Positions 16,969 to 25,890 of a DNA stretch of 64,000 nucleotides are shown here, in pieces. Numbering within the stretch: the stretch's first letter is position 1; each line of letters begins with the position of its first letter. Source of the DNA: Yersinia frederiksenii ATCC 33641 (GTDB taxonomy: Bacteria; Pseudomonadota; Gammaproteobacteria; Enterobacterales; Enterobacteriaceae); the NCBI RefSeq assembly GCF_000754805.1, contig NZ_KN150731.1, positions 3,273,886 through 3,337,885 of the forward strand, written 5' to 3'. The position numbers and the translations under genes are program-made. The notes under the pieces were generated by a model, which was not told the DNA's origin, made no database searches, and saw only the letters and a list, made by a program, of their open reading frames with translations.

Positions 16969-18117
16969 ATGAAAATAGTCATCGCTCCGGACTCTTATAA
17001 AGAAAGTTTATCCGCGTTGGACGTTGCGGTGCAGATTGAAGCGGGTTTCCGTACCCAGTTTCCTGATGCGCAATATATTAAATTGCCGGTTGCTGATGGT
17101 GGCGAAGGCACAGTAGAAGCCATGGTTGCAGCCACCGCCGGGCGGATCATTAAGGTCAATGTGACCGGCCCGTTAGGGGAAGAAGTTGACGCCTTTTACG
17201 GAATATCCGGTGATGAAAAATCTGCATTTATCGAAATGGCTGCGGCCAGTGGACTTGAGTTGGTCCCACCTGAATTACGCAACCCACTGAAAACCACCTC
17301 ATATGGCACGGGTGAATTGATTTGTAATGCGCTGGATCAGGGCGTGAAACATATCATTATCGGAATAGGTGGCAGCGCGACCAATGATGGTGGCGCGGGG
17401 ATGGTACAGGCGCTGGGTGTCAAATTATTAGACAAGCATGGCAAGCCGATTGGGTTCGGTGGCGGGAAACTACCGGAACTGGATTCAATTGATATTTCCG
17501 GGTTAGACCCGCGTATTAAACAGTGTCAAATCGACGTTGCCTGTGATGTCACTAATCCACTGACCGGCAGTGAAGGCGCTTCGGCTATTTTCGGGCGGCA
17601 GAAGGGGGCAACCCCGGCGATGGTGACTCAACTGGATGAAGGGTTGCTGCATTACGCGAGTGTCATTAAACGCTATCTGGATATTGATGTTGATCAGGTT
17701 GAAGGTGCGGGTGCAGCGGGGGGCTTAGGTGCGGCATTACTGGCTTTTTGCGGCGCGACCTTAAGTCCGGGGGTTGATATTGTGACTGATGCCCTGGGTC
17801 TGGATGCCTTAGTGCGCGATGCCACCTTTGTTATTACTGGTGAAGGGCGGATCGATAGCCAAACCATTCACGGCAAGGTGCCTATCGGTGTTGCCAGAGT
17901 GGCCAAACGTTATAACAAACCGGTGATTGGGATTGCAGGTAGCCTGACTGCCGATGTGGATGTGGTGTATGAACATGGTCTGGATGCCGTATTTAGTGTG
18001 ATTTACAGTATTTGCACCTTAGAGCAGGCACTGGATAATGCCGCAGACAATGTATTCATGACGGCGCGGAATATTGCTGCCACATTGGCGATTGGTATGG
18101 CTGCTGCTCAATCATAA
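16969..18117 (+). CDS. garK: Glycerate 2-kinase GarK
   Basis: Glycerate kinase type 1 of 382 residues, phosphorylating D-glycerate to 2-phosphoglycerate and feeding lower glycolysis. Family motifs MKIVIAPDSYKESLSA (start), PVADGGEGTVEA and IGIGGSATNDGGAGM are present. It is 54 bases after garR; the ribosome-binding site is weak. A hairpin follows at 18145-18172, so garL-R-K probably form one transcript. Confidence 0.95.
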   Translation: MKIVIAPDSYKESLSALDVAVQIEAGFRTQFPDAQYIKLPVADGGEGTVEAMVAATAGRIIKVNVTGPLGEEVDAFYGISGDEKSAFIEMAAASGLELVPPELRNPLKTTSYGTGELICNALDQGVKHIIIGIGGSATNDGGAGMVQALGVKLLDKHGKPIGFGGGKLPELDSIDISGLDPRIKQCQIDVACDVTNPLTGSEGASAIFGRQKGATPAMVTQLDEGLLHYASVIKRYLDIDVDQVEGAGAAGGLGAALLAFCGATLSPGVDIVTDALGLDALVRDATFVITGEGRIDSQTIHGKVPIGVARVAKRYNKPVIGIAGSLTADVDVVYEHGLDAVFSVIYSICTLEQALDNAADNVFMTARNIAATLAIGMAAAQS

Positions 18118-18144
18118 TCATTTATCCATAATAGTCATTTATCT

Positions 18145-18180
18145 ATCAGGGCTAACACTTGCTGGCCCTGATGCCTTTAT
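18145..18180 (+). terminator. Probable terminator after garK
   Basis: Stem ATCAGGGC / GCCCTGAT with a 12-base loop, followed by GCCTTTAT. The T-tract is short, so termination may be partial. Confidence 0.5.
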
Positions 18181-18287
18181 AGGCATTTATGGATAATGCC
18201 CGCGGGTTATCACTCTTTCCCCTCTATTCTCGCCCTGATTTATCATTTTTGTGAGCATCGCCTCAACTCTTTCTCTTGCGCTACAAA

Positions 18288-18346
18288 ATTGGGCGGTTGT
18301 CCAATGTAATCCCACTACAGACCACATATGCTGGTGCATTAGCCTA
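18288..18346 (+). promoter_or_regulatory. cdaR promoter region with candidate operator
   Basis: A palindrome ATTGG-N8-CCAAT (18288-18305) is followed by GTGCATTAGCCTA (18334-18346), the second copy of the motif also found before garL and garP. The latter is 16 bases before the cdaR start and overlaps the leader, which fits autoregulation. Confidence 0.45.
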
Positions 18347-18362
18347 AACAGAGGTCTTACTC

Positions 18363-19520
18363 ATGAGCGTCTATAATCTCGATCCCCGGCTAGCCCAGGA
18401 TATTGTCACCCGCACCATGAAGATTATTGATACCAACATTAATGTGATGGATGGCAAAGGACGGATTATTGGTAGCGGTGATGAAGAGCGCCTCGGTGAG
18501 CTGCATGAGGGCGCGCTGTTGTCGCTGTCCCATGGCCGGATTGTCGACATTGACGAAGCTGTCGCGCGCCAATTACATGGCGTGAAGCCCGGTATCAATC
18601 TGCCCTTGCGCCTTGAGGGCGAAATTGTTGGGGTGATTGGTCTGACGGGGAATCCGGGCCAATTACGGCAGTATGGCGAGCTGGTGTGTATGGCGGCGGA
18701 AATGATGATGGAGCAGGCGCGCTTGGTGCACCTGTTGGCGCAAGATAGCCGCTTGCGCGAAGAGCTGGTATTAAACCTAATCCGCACCGAAGAGATATCG
18801 CCCGCGCTAATGGAATGGGCGCAGCGTCTTGGGGTGGATATTAATGAGCCCCGCGTGGTGGCAGTGGTGGATGTAGACAGCGGTCAGCTCAGTGTTGACA
18901 GCGCCATGTCGGAATTGCAAGAGCTGCAAACTTTGTTGACTACACCGGAGCGCAACAATCTGATTGCGATTGTCTCCCTGACGGAAATGGTGGTGCTGAA
19001 ACCGGCATTGAATAGCCATGGTCGCTGGGATGCCGTCGATCATCGGCGGCGTATGGAGTCGCTGCTTTCGCGCATGACAGAGCGCGGTCGCCTACGTGTG
19101 CGCCTCTCTTTAGGGAATTTTTTCACCGGCCCTGGCAGTATCGCCCGCTCATATCGTACCGCCCGCACCACGATGGCGGTAGGGAAACAGCGAATGCCGG
19201 AGCTGCGCAGTTACTATTATCAGGATCTGGTTTTACCGGTTTTGCTCGACAGTTTACGAGGCGGTTGGCAAGCCAATGAACTGGCTCTGCCATTAGCTAA
19301 ATTGCGGGCGATGGACAGCAATGGTCTACTGCGGCGTACCTTGGCCTGTTGGTTCCGTAATAATGTGCAGCCCACCGCTACGGCAAAAGCGCTGTTTATT
19401 CACCGCAATACCTTGGAATATCGGCTAAATCGTATTTCTGAGCTGACAGGGCTGGATTTGGCAAACTTTGACGATCGTCTGTTGCTGTATGTGGCTTTGC
19501 AGCTAGGTGAGCAGGAATAG
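18363..19520 (+). CDS. cdaR: Sugar diacid regulator CdaR
   Basis: A 385-residue transcriptional activator of galactarate, glucarate and glycerate use. The N-terminal diacid-recognition domain (about 1-135) includes GLTGNPGQLRQYGELV; the C-terminal PucR-type helix-turn-helix (about 330-383) reads TAKALFIHRNTLEYRLNRI. In E. coli cdaR is distant from the gar genes; here it sits inside the cluster. AGAGG precedes the ATG. It runs convergent to garD. Confidence 0.93.
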   Translation: MSVYNLDPRLAQDIVTRTMKIIDTNINVMDGKGRIIGSGDEERLGELHEGALLSLSHGRIVDIDEAVARQLHGVKPGINLPLRLEGEIVGVIGLTGNPGQLRQYGELVCMAAEMMMEQARLVHLLAQDSRLREELVLNLIRTEEISPALMEWAQRLGVDINEPRVVAVVDVDSGQLSVDSAMSELQELQTLLTTPERNNLIAIVSLTEMVVLKPALNSHGRWDAVDHRRRMESLLSRMTERGRLRVRLSLGNFFTGPGSIARSYRTARTTMAVGKQRMPELRSYYYQDLVLPVLLDSLRGGWQANELALPLAKLRAMDSNGLLRRTLACWFRNNVQPTATAKALFIHRNTLEYRLNRISELTGLDLANFDDRLLLYVALQLGEQE

Positions 19521-19536
19521 TATTGAACAGGGAAGT

Positions 19537-19557
19537 AGGCCGGTAAATTACCGGCCT
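19537..19557. terminator. Bidirectional hairpin between cdaR and garD
   Basis: Stem AGGCCGGT / ACCGGCCT with a 5-base loop between the two convergent genes, followed by an AT-rich tail on the plus side. Confidence 0.55.
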
Positions 19558-19576
19558 GATAATAATGCAGAATAAC

Positions 19577-21142
19577 TTAGGTCACGGGTGCCGGGTTAAA
19601 CACTGCCAGCGCATTGCGTAGCCCCCATTGATCAGACCATGTCCGTTTGCGGTCACTGGCGATATCCAGAATAAATTCAAATAATTGCTGGCCGACTTCT
19701 TCGATAGTGGCATCGCCGGTGGCAATTGTCCCTGCATCAATATCCATCAAATCATGCCAGCGATTCGCCAGATCAGTGCGCGTCGCCATTTTGATCACTG
19801 GCACTGCCGCCAGACCATAAGGTGTGCCGCGGCCAGTGGTAAATACCTGCACGGTAATGCCGGAGGCCAGTTGTTGGGTACCACAGACAAAATCACTGGC
19901 CGGTGTCGCGGCGAAAATTAGCCCGCGCTTAGTGGGGCGTTGGCCCGGTGACAGCACTTCAACAATGGCGCTGCGGCCTGATTTGGCAATTGAACCCAGT
20001 GCTTTTTCAACCACATTAGCCAGTCCGCCTTTTTTGTTGCCTGGAGAAGGGTTGGCGCTGCGGTCAGTTTTGCCGGTTTCGAGATAATCATCGTACCACT
20101 TCATCTCTTCCAGCAGCCTTCTGCCCACGTCCTCATTAATAGCGCGTGGGGTTAATAGGTGGATGGCATCGCGCACTTCGGTGACTTCCGAGAACATGAC
20201 GGTTGCACCGCAGCGCACCAGCAAGTCAGAGGCATAGCCCACCGCAGGGTTAGCCGTTACGCCAGAGAACGCATCACTGCCACCACACTGCATGCCGACC
20301 ACCAATTCAGAGGCTGGGCAGGTTTCACGCTGACGAAGATTCAGACGCTGCAAATGTTTTTCAGCCACTTGCAGAATATCTTCAACCATGGAGCGGAAGC
20401 CGACGTGTTTCTCATCTTGTAAGCGCACAATATTGCTCTCATCCAGTGAGATAACCTGTACATCCGGGGTGCCTTCCAGTAGCCGTTCCGGCTGGAGTTT
20501 TTCACAACCGAGGCCGACCACCATCACCTCACCGCCAAAATTGGGATTGAGTGCCAGATTATGGATGGTGCGGATGGGTACCACTGCCGCCGGTGCATTG
20601 ATGGCCACCCCACAGCCATATAAGTGATTCAGGGCGACCACGCCATCAACATTGGGGTATTTGGGTAGCAGGGTGCGCTCAATAATATTGACCACATAAT
20701 CCACCACGCCGGCCACACAATGCACGCTGGTGGTAATGGCGAGTAGATTTTTGGTGCCGACACTGCCATCGGCATTGCGATAACCCTCGAAAGTATAACC
20801 TTCCAGTGGTGGCAGGGGCTCAGGAACTGCGGTGGCAAGAGGGAGAGTTTCCAGTGCGGGGGCGGCGGGCAATTCGACTAACGACTCATCAATCCAGCCA
20901 CCACGAGCAATATCGCGCACCGCCAGCCCGATGACTTCCGCATAGCGAATGATGGCTCCACCTTTAGGGATATCAACCAAGGCAACTTTATGGCCTTGTG
21001 GCACATGCTCAATCAGTTCAAGACCGCATTTAAACCGGGTGCCGGCACATAGCCCATTATTATTAACCACAATGGCAACGTTATCCGCATCCTGCACTTT
21101 AATATAAAGCGGGTTTTCTACCGGACTATGACAAATGCTCAT
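19577..21142 (-). CDS. garD: Galactarate dehydratase GarD
   Basis: Dehydrates galactarate to 5-keto-4-deoxy-D-glucarate, the GarL substrate. The 521-residue protein has an N-terminal SAF-type domain (about 1-95) and a UxaA/altronate dehydratase-like domain with [15 protein letters not shown] and [18 protein letters not shown]; it ends AVFNPAPVT as in E. coli. It is 76 bases downstream of garP in the same direction, separated by a hairpin. Confidence 0.95.
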   Translation of the reverse strand: MSICHSPVENPLYIKVQDADNVAIVVNNNGLCAGTRFKCGLELIEHVPQGHKVALVDIPKGGAIIRYAEVIGLAVRDIARGGWIDESLVELPAAPALETLPLATAVPEPLPPLEGYTFEGYRNADGSVGTKNLLAITTSVHCVAGVVDYVVNIIERTLLPKYPNVDGVVALNHLYGCGVAINAPAAVVPIRTIHNLALNPNFGGEVMVVGLGCEKLQPERLLEGTPDVQVISLDESNIVRLQDEKHVGFRSMVEDILQVAEKHLQRLNLRQRETCPASELVVGMQCGGSDAFSGVTANPAVGYASDLLVRCGATVMFSEVTEVRDAIHLLTPRAINEDVGRRLLEEMKWYDDYLETGKTDRSANPSPGNKKGGLANVVEKALGSIAKSGRSAIVEVLSPGQRPTKRGLIFAATPASDFVCGTQQLASGITVQVFTTGRGTPYGLAAVPVIKMATRTDLANRWHDLMDIDAGTIATGDATIEEVGQQLFEFILDIASDRKRTWSDQWGLRNALAVFNPAPVT

Positions 21143-21182
21143 AATATTACCCTTATAATATTTATCTTATATATTCTAAACA

Positions 21183-21208
21183 ACAAGTGCCCCATCAGAG
21201 GCACCTGT
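21183..21208 (-). terminator. Hairpin between garP and garD
   Basis: On the minus-strand RNA a 9-bp stem (ACAGGTGCC / GGCACTTGT, one G-U pair) forms between the two genes. No strong T-run follows, so it may set relative levels of GarP and GarD instead of ending transcription. Confidence 0.45.
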
Positions 21209-21218
21209 TTTTGTTCTA

Positions 21219-22550
21219 TCAAGAGGTTTTCAATTCCAAGCGCTTGATATCACCGACCACAAATAAGTAGCAGAACATCGCCATAATGGCCGAGCAACCG
21301 ACAAAGATTAACGCGGCATTAAAGGAATGCAGTTCTTTTACCAGATAACCGATGACTAAAGGGGTGACGATGGAGGCCACGTTACCAAACACGTTAAACA
21401 AGCCACCGCACAGACCGACGATCTCTTTTGGCGCGGTATCCGCAATGACCGGCCAGCCCAAGGCACCAAAGCCTTTACCAAAGAACGCCAATGCCATCAG
21501 TGCGACCACCACCACATCACTATCGACGTAGTTACACAGAATAATGCTTGATGCCAATAACATGCCTAACACGATAGGGACTTTACGCGCGAAAGTCAGT
21601 GAGTGACCTCGTTTAATTAATGAATCAGAGAATACGCCTCCTAACACCCCACCGGCAAATCCGCACAATGCTGGAATAGATGCCACCATCCCAACTTTTA
21701 AAATAGACATCCCTTTATCTTGTACTAAATAAATCGGGAACCAAGTTAGGAAGAACCAAGTGATGGTATTAATAAAGTATTGACCGAAAAATACGCCCAA
21801 CATCATTCGGCTGGCTAACAATTGCTTAAGATAATCTAATTTAGGACCACTTTTATGACCATCTGCCTTCTTGTGGTCCATATCAACAACTGCACCACCT
21901 TGTTTGATATATTCCAGTTCAGATGCCGACATATCTGGATGATCTGTCGGGTTATGAATAAATTTGACCCAAGCGATGGTTAATACAAAACCTAGCCCAC
22001 CCATGACAGTAAATACATGCTGCCAACCCCAGGCAAAGGTTAAATAACCTAATAATGGAGAGAAGATGGCTAGCGAGAAATATTGGGCTGAGTTAAAGAT
22101 TGCCGATGCTGTTCCTCTCTCTTTGGTCGGGAACCAGGCGGCAACAATTCTGGCGTTAGCCGGGAAGGAAGGCGCTTCAGAGAAACCTAACATAAAGCGC
22201 ATGATAAACATGGAGATAGCAGCATAGGCTATCGGGAACATGTCAACAAAGCCCTGGGTGAAGGTAAAGAGCGACCAGAAGAACAGGCTATAGGTATAAA
22301 CGCGTTTTGAGCCGTAGCGGTCTAACAACCAGCCACCGGGTATTTGCATTAACAGATAAGCCCAACCAAAAGCAGAGAAAATATATCCCATTGCAACTGC
22401 ATCTAATTGCAGCTGTTTTGCCACTTCAGTGCCTGCAATTGATAATGTTGCCCGGTCAGCATAGTTAATTGCAGTTACAATAAAGATAATTAATAATATT
22501 ATATATCGGACATGGGTCCGTTTTTCGGTCACAGCGGCATCCAGACTCAT
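21219..22550 (-). CDS. garP: Galactarate/glucarate transporter GarP (MFS)
   Basis: Major-facilitator permease of 443 residues with 12 predicted hydrophobic segments, anion:cation symporter family. RYIILLIIFIVTAINYADR opens the first segment, and GFSEAPSFPANARIVAAWFP is diagnostic of the GarP/GudP group (key: G..E.P..P). Sequence tracks E. coli GarP along its length. No glucarate dehydratase is in the window, so galactarate is the supported substrate. First gene of garP-garD. Confidence 0.92.
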   Translation of the reverse strand: MSLDAAVTEKRTHVRYIILLIIFIVTAINYADRATLSIAGTEVAKQLQLDAVAMGYIFSAFGWAYLLMQIPGGWLLDRYGSKRVYTYSLFFWSLFTFTQGFVDMFPIAYAAISMFIMRFMLGFSEAPSFPANARIVAAWFPTKERGTASAIFNSAQYFSLAIFSPLLGYLTFAWGWQHVFTVMGGLGFVLTIAWVKFIHNPTDHPDMSASELEYIKQGGAVVDMDHKKADGHKSGPKLDYLKQLLASRMMLGVFFGQYFINTITWFFLTWFPIYLVQDKGMSILKVGMVASIPALCGFAGGVLGGVFSDSLIKRGHSLTFARKVPIVLGMLLASSIILCNYVDSDVVVVALMALAFFGKGFGALGWPVIADTAPKEIVGLCGGLFNVFGNVASIVTPLVIGYLVKELHSFNAALIFVGCSAIMAMFCYLFVVGDIKRLELKTS

Positions 22551-22719
22551 TTTTATACCCTCGATAAATCATTTTTAAGGTTGCCGCATTTAAATTCTTT
22601 ATGAATAAGATGCAATAACCTATTTTTTATTTGGTGTTATATAAATACAAAAATTAATTCTCATAAATGTCTTTGTTAGCGCTGTATCCATTATATGGAG
22701 TGGGGAAATAATTCGCATT

Positions 22720-22732
22720 GTGCATAGGCCCA
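22720..22732. promoter_or_regulatory. Candidate CdaR site before garP
   Basis: GTGCATAGGCCCA is the third copy of GTGCATNNGCCYA, 170 bases before the garP start. An ATTGTGCAT core is identical to the garL copy. Confidence 0.45.
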
Positions 22733-22797
22733 AAAAAATGCGGGGAAATTATCTAATTGTTGTGTTGCTGTACAGTAAAGTGGGGCTATCATCACAA

Positions 22798-22924
22798 ATA
22801 CCCAGCATTCCTGGCGCGATAGCATTGTTCGCCTCTCTCATACATTCGAGTCACTGACTTGAGTCAGTCCGCTGGGGTTTATTCGCTTGCGGCCTGATTG
22901 TTACACCAATGACTTTGGTTATTT
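22798..22924. repeat. ERIC-like element
   Basis: About 127 bases starting TACCC and ending GGTTA, with the ERIC central section CACTGACTTGAGTCAGTCCG and CTGGGGTTTATTCGCTTGCGG. Diverged from the consensus at both ends. Confidence 0.6.
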
Positions 22925-22957
22925 TCTAATAAAATTGTTTTGGATTTTAATATCAAA

Positions 22958-22971
22958 CTGATCTGGATCAA
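22958..22971. promoter_or_regulatory. Candidate FNR box upstream of aegA
   Basis: CTGAT-CTGG-ATCAA differs from the FNR consensus TTGAT-N4-ATCAA at one base. It is 327 bases before aegA, so a long leader or another promoter would be needed. Anaerobic control would fit the operon content. Confidence 0.35.
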
Positions 22972-23297
22972 TTTTGTATCGAATGATTGTATTGGTTAAA
23001 TCAACTTTCAATTAACACCGTGCAAATTAATCCACTTAATTATTGGTATTAATAGCGATAATTCCCTGTGCTTAATCGATTCTTCCCAATTTTTATTATG
23101 ATGCTCTCGTGCATTTGCCAATTTAATTAGTCATAAATATCAACAAAAGCACAATTCTTTTGCATTAAAAATTAATTGTAATAATAAAATATCATAGCCA
23201 CTATGTTTATAAGGTTAATGATTTTGTAGAGTTGTAAATGGTTGTTGAAAATAATAATTATTTATCGGCAATGATATGACTTCTGGGAAGAAATAAT

Positions 23298-25322
23298 ATG
23301 AATCCATTTATTGTTGCAGATGCTGAAAGCTGTATTGGTTGCCGCAGTTGTGAAGTTGCCTGTGTCGTCGCCCACCATGAGGGGCAATTCCCGGATAAGC
23401 CGGACTATTTCACCCCCCGCGTTAAGGTATTTAAAGATAATAACAGCGCGACAGCGGTCTTTTGCCACCATTGTGAAGATGCTCCTTGCGCCAGCACTTG
23501 CCCGAATGGGGCCATTGTTGAAATCAATAATAGCATTCAGGTTATTCAGGAAAAATGTATCGGCTGCAAAACCTGCATGATTGCCTGTCCATTCGGCATG
23601 ATGACAGTGGTGACCGAAACCGTACAACCCGCCAGTCATCGTCTGGCTGATGCCTATCAACGTACTGAAGCGCAAAAATGCGACTTATGTATTGACCAAC
23701 CTGATGGCCCAGCTTGCATCAAAACGTGCCCAACTCAAGCGTTGACTCTAGTGGATCAGAATTATTTACTGAATCAACAGCGACAAAAGCGCCAGCGCTC
23801 GGCATTGAATGATCATAATGGCCGCTTGTTCAGTACAGCCACTGGTGCAGGTGTCTCTCACTCTTTTAGCCCGCTAAGCAAAAATATCCGTGATGCCGCT
23901 CCCGTCAATTTACTGCTACGGCCACGTACGCCAAGGTTGGAAGCGAAAAAAATTCCACTGGAAGAGCGTAAAACCAGCTTTGCTGAAATCTACTTACCTT
24001 TCACTGAAGGCCAAATTCTTGAACAGGCAGAACGCTGTCTGAATTGTGGTGATAAAACCATTTGTCAGTGGACCTGCCCGCTACATAACGCCATTCCGCA
24101 ATGGATCGCGTTGGCACATCTTGGGCGCATCCATGAGGCGGCGGAGCTGTCACATCAAACCAGCAGTTTGCCGGAAATCTGTGGCCGGGTATGCCCGCAA
24201 GACCGCTTGTGTGAACAAGCTTGTACCTTGAATGACCATGATGGCGCGGTCACCATCGGCCAGATTGAACGGCATATTACTGAAACGGCTTTGGCCACAG
24301 GCTGGCGGCCCGATATGTCTGAAGTTAAGCCGACGGGCAAGCGTGTGGCTATTATCGGCGCAGGCCCAGCAGGTCTGGGTTGTGCGGATATTTTGGTTCG
24401 AAATGGCATCACGCCAGTGGTATTTGACCGTTATCCAGAAATCGGTGGCTTGCTGACCTTTGGTATTCCTGCCTTCAAGCTGGAAAAAGGAGTCATGACC
24501 CGCCGCCGCGAGATCTTTAGTGAGATGGGGGTCGAGTTTTGCCTGAATACCGAAATTGGCCGCGACATCACCATGGAAAGTCTGCTGGGTGAGTTTGATG
24601 CTCTCTTCCTCGGGGTAGGGACATACCGCTCGATGCGTTCCGGATTGGAAAATGAAGATGCTCCCGGTGTTTTTGATGCCTTGCCATTCCTGATTGGTAA
24701 TACCCAACATTTGATGGGGTATAGCGCCATTGGGGCCCATCCATATATCAGTATGGAGAATCAGCGGGTAGTGGTGTTGGGGGGTGGGGATACGGCGATG
24801 GACTGTGTGCGCACTTCGTTGCGCCAGGGTGCCAGCCGCGTGATTTGTGCTTATCGCCGTGATGAAAAGAATATGCCTGGCTCCAAACGCGAAGTGAAAA
24901 ATGCGCGCGAGGAAGGCGCTGAATTTATGTTTAACCTGCAACCGCAGCGGATTGAAGTAGATGAACAGGGGCAGGTTACCGGCATCAAAATGATACGAAC
25001 TGAAATGGGCCAGGCAGATGCAAAAGGACGGCGGCAGGCGCGGCCTATCCCCGGTTCTGAACACATTATTCCCGCCGATGCGGTGATTATGGCCTTTGGT
25101 TTTAGCCCACACCGGATGTCGTGGTTGGCTGAACACAATGTGGTGCTGGATAAACAAGGGCGGGTGGTTGCGCCGACTATCTCCGGTTATCCCTATCAAA
25201 CCAGCAACCCCAAAATCTTTGCCGGCGGCGACATTGTGCGTGGTGCTGACTTGATTGTCACCGCCATTGCCGAAGGACGTAAAGCGGCTGAAAGCATTGC
25301 TTATTATCTTGATGTTTTATAA
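23298..25322 (+). CDS. aegA: AegA-like Fe-S / glutamate synthase small subunit-type oxidoreductase
   Basis: A 674-residue fusion. The N-terminal HydN-like ferredoxin module (about 1-180) has four cysteine groups: CIGCRSCEVAC, CHHCEDAPCASTCP, CIGCKTCMIACP and CDLC-TCP. The C-terminal GltD-like flavoprotein (about 235-670) has FAD and NAD(P) motifs GAGPAGLGCADIL and VVLGGGDTAMDCV. E. coli AegA and its paralogue YgfT are implicated in anaerobic formate-dependent urate breakdown; here the gene heads an operon with hydN and fdhF, so the flavin domain may exchange electrons between NAD(P)H and formate oxidation. GGGAAG precedes the ATG. Confidence 0.88.
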   Translation: MNPFIVADAESCIGCRSCEVACVVAHHEGQFPDKPDYFTPRVKVFKDNNSATAVFCHHCEDAPCASTCPNGAIVEINNSIQVIQEKCIGCKTCMIACPFGMMTVVTETVQPASHRLADAYQRTEAQKCDLCIDQPDGPACIKTCPTQALTLVDQNYLLNQQRQKRQRSALNDHNGRLFSTATGAGVSHSFSPLSKNIRDAAPVNLLLRPRTPRLEAKKIPLEERKTSFAEIYLPFTEGQILEQAERCLNCGDKTICQWTCPLHNAIPQWIALAHLGRIHEAAELSHQTSSLPEICGRVCPQDRLCEQACTLNDHDGAVTIGQIERHITETALATGWRPDMSEVKPTGKRVAIIGAGPAGLGCADILVRNGITPVVFDRYPEIGGLLTFGIPAFKLEKGVMTRRREIFSEMGVEFCLNTEIGRDITMESLLGEFDALFLGVGTYRSMRSGLENEDAPGVFDALPFLIGNTQHLMGYSAIGAHPYISMENQRVVVLGGGDTAMDCVRTSLRQGASRVICAYRRDEKNMPGSKREVKNAREEGAEFMFNLQPQRIEVDEQGQVTGIKMIRTEMGQADAKGRRQARPIPGSEHIIPADAVIMAFGFSPHRMSWLAEHNVVLDKQGRVVAPTISGYPYQTSNPKIFAGGDIVRGADLIVTAIAEGRKAAESIAYYLDVL

Positions 25323-25343
25323 CGCCAGCGGCCAGGAGAAAAG

Positions 25344-25865
25344 ATGAACCGATTTGTTATCGCTGATATGACTCAGTGTATTGGTTGCCGCACCTGCGAA
25401 ATTGCCTGCGTGGTGGCGCATAGCACAGATAATAAGGTCAGCAGTATTACAGCGGATAAATTTCACCCGCGCCTGAGTGTGATGAAAAGTTTTGCGGTTA
25501 GCACTCCCATCCTCTGCCATCAATGTGAGGATGCGCCTTGTGAAAATTCCTGCCCAAATGGCGCGATTGTGACCGGCGATCATGGGGTACAGGTAATGGC
25601 ATCCCGTTGTATTGGTTGTAAAACCTGCATGTTGGTCTGCCCGTTTGGTGCGATGAACATGGTTGAGCAGATTAGCCATAACGCCACGGTGAGCGCACAG
25701 GCGCATAAATGTGATTTATGCCATCAACGCGAAGCAGGTCCGGCCTGTATTGAAGTCTGCCCAACTAAGGCACTGAAATTGGTGACGCCGATGGCGTTGG
25801 AAACTCTACAGCGGGACAGACAATTGCGCGCTGCTCGTGGCACGTTACCGGGTCTTGCCCGATAA
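25344..25865 (+). CDS. hydN: HydN-type four-cluster ferredoxin
   Basis: A 173-residue electron-transfer protein with four [4Fe-4S] cysteine groups (CIGCRTCEIAC, CHQCEDAPCENSCP, CIGCKTCMLVCP, CDLC-CPT). It is very similar to the N-terminal module of the preceding AegA-like protein, so one probably arose from the other. It begins 21 bases after aegA with AGGAG before the ATG and ends 25 bases before fdhF. In E. coli HydN is linked to formate dehydrogenase H maturation or electron transfer; here no hypF follows. Confidence 0.9.
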   Translation: MNRFVIADMTQCIGCRTCEIACVVAHSTDNKVSSITADKFHPRLSVMKSFAVSTPILCHQCEDAPCENSCPNGAIVTGDHGVQVMASRCIGCKTCMLVCPFGAMNMVEQISHNATVSAQAHKCDLCHQREAGPACIEVCPTKALKLVTPMALETLQRDRQLRAARGTLPGLAR

Positions 25866-25890
25866 CGTCCGCGGTCATAAGGATAGAAAA

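Larger units (their letters stand above)
22551..23297. other. Divergent regulatory region between garP and aegA
   Basis: This 747-base AT-rich spacer has no credible gene. It holds the garP-side GTGCAT motif, an ERIC repeat and a candidate FNR box, all listed separately. The final 320 bases before aegA are very AT-rich. Confidence 0.7.

Noticed and set aside
22811..22830. Possible sigma-54 promoter (CTGGCGCG...CATTG)
   Set aside because: The GG to GC spacing does not fit the -24/-12 consensus, and it is inside an ERIC.
24150..25199. 349-codon frame on the minus strand within aegA
   Set aside because: It is antisense to a well-conserved gene, shows no family motifs and has no ribosome-binding site; a shadow of a GC-biased codon pattern.
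25837..25890. N-terminal extension of FdhF
   Set aside because: It overlaps hydN and lacks family similarity; the ATG at 25891 has GGA upstream and gives normal length.
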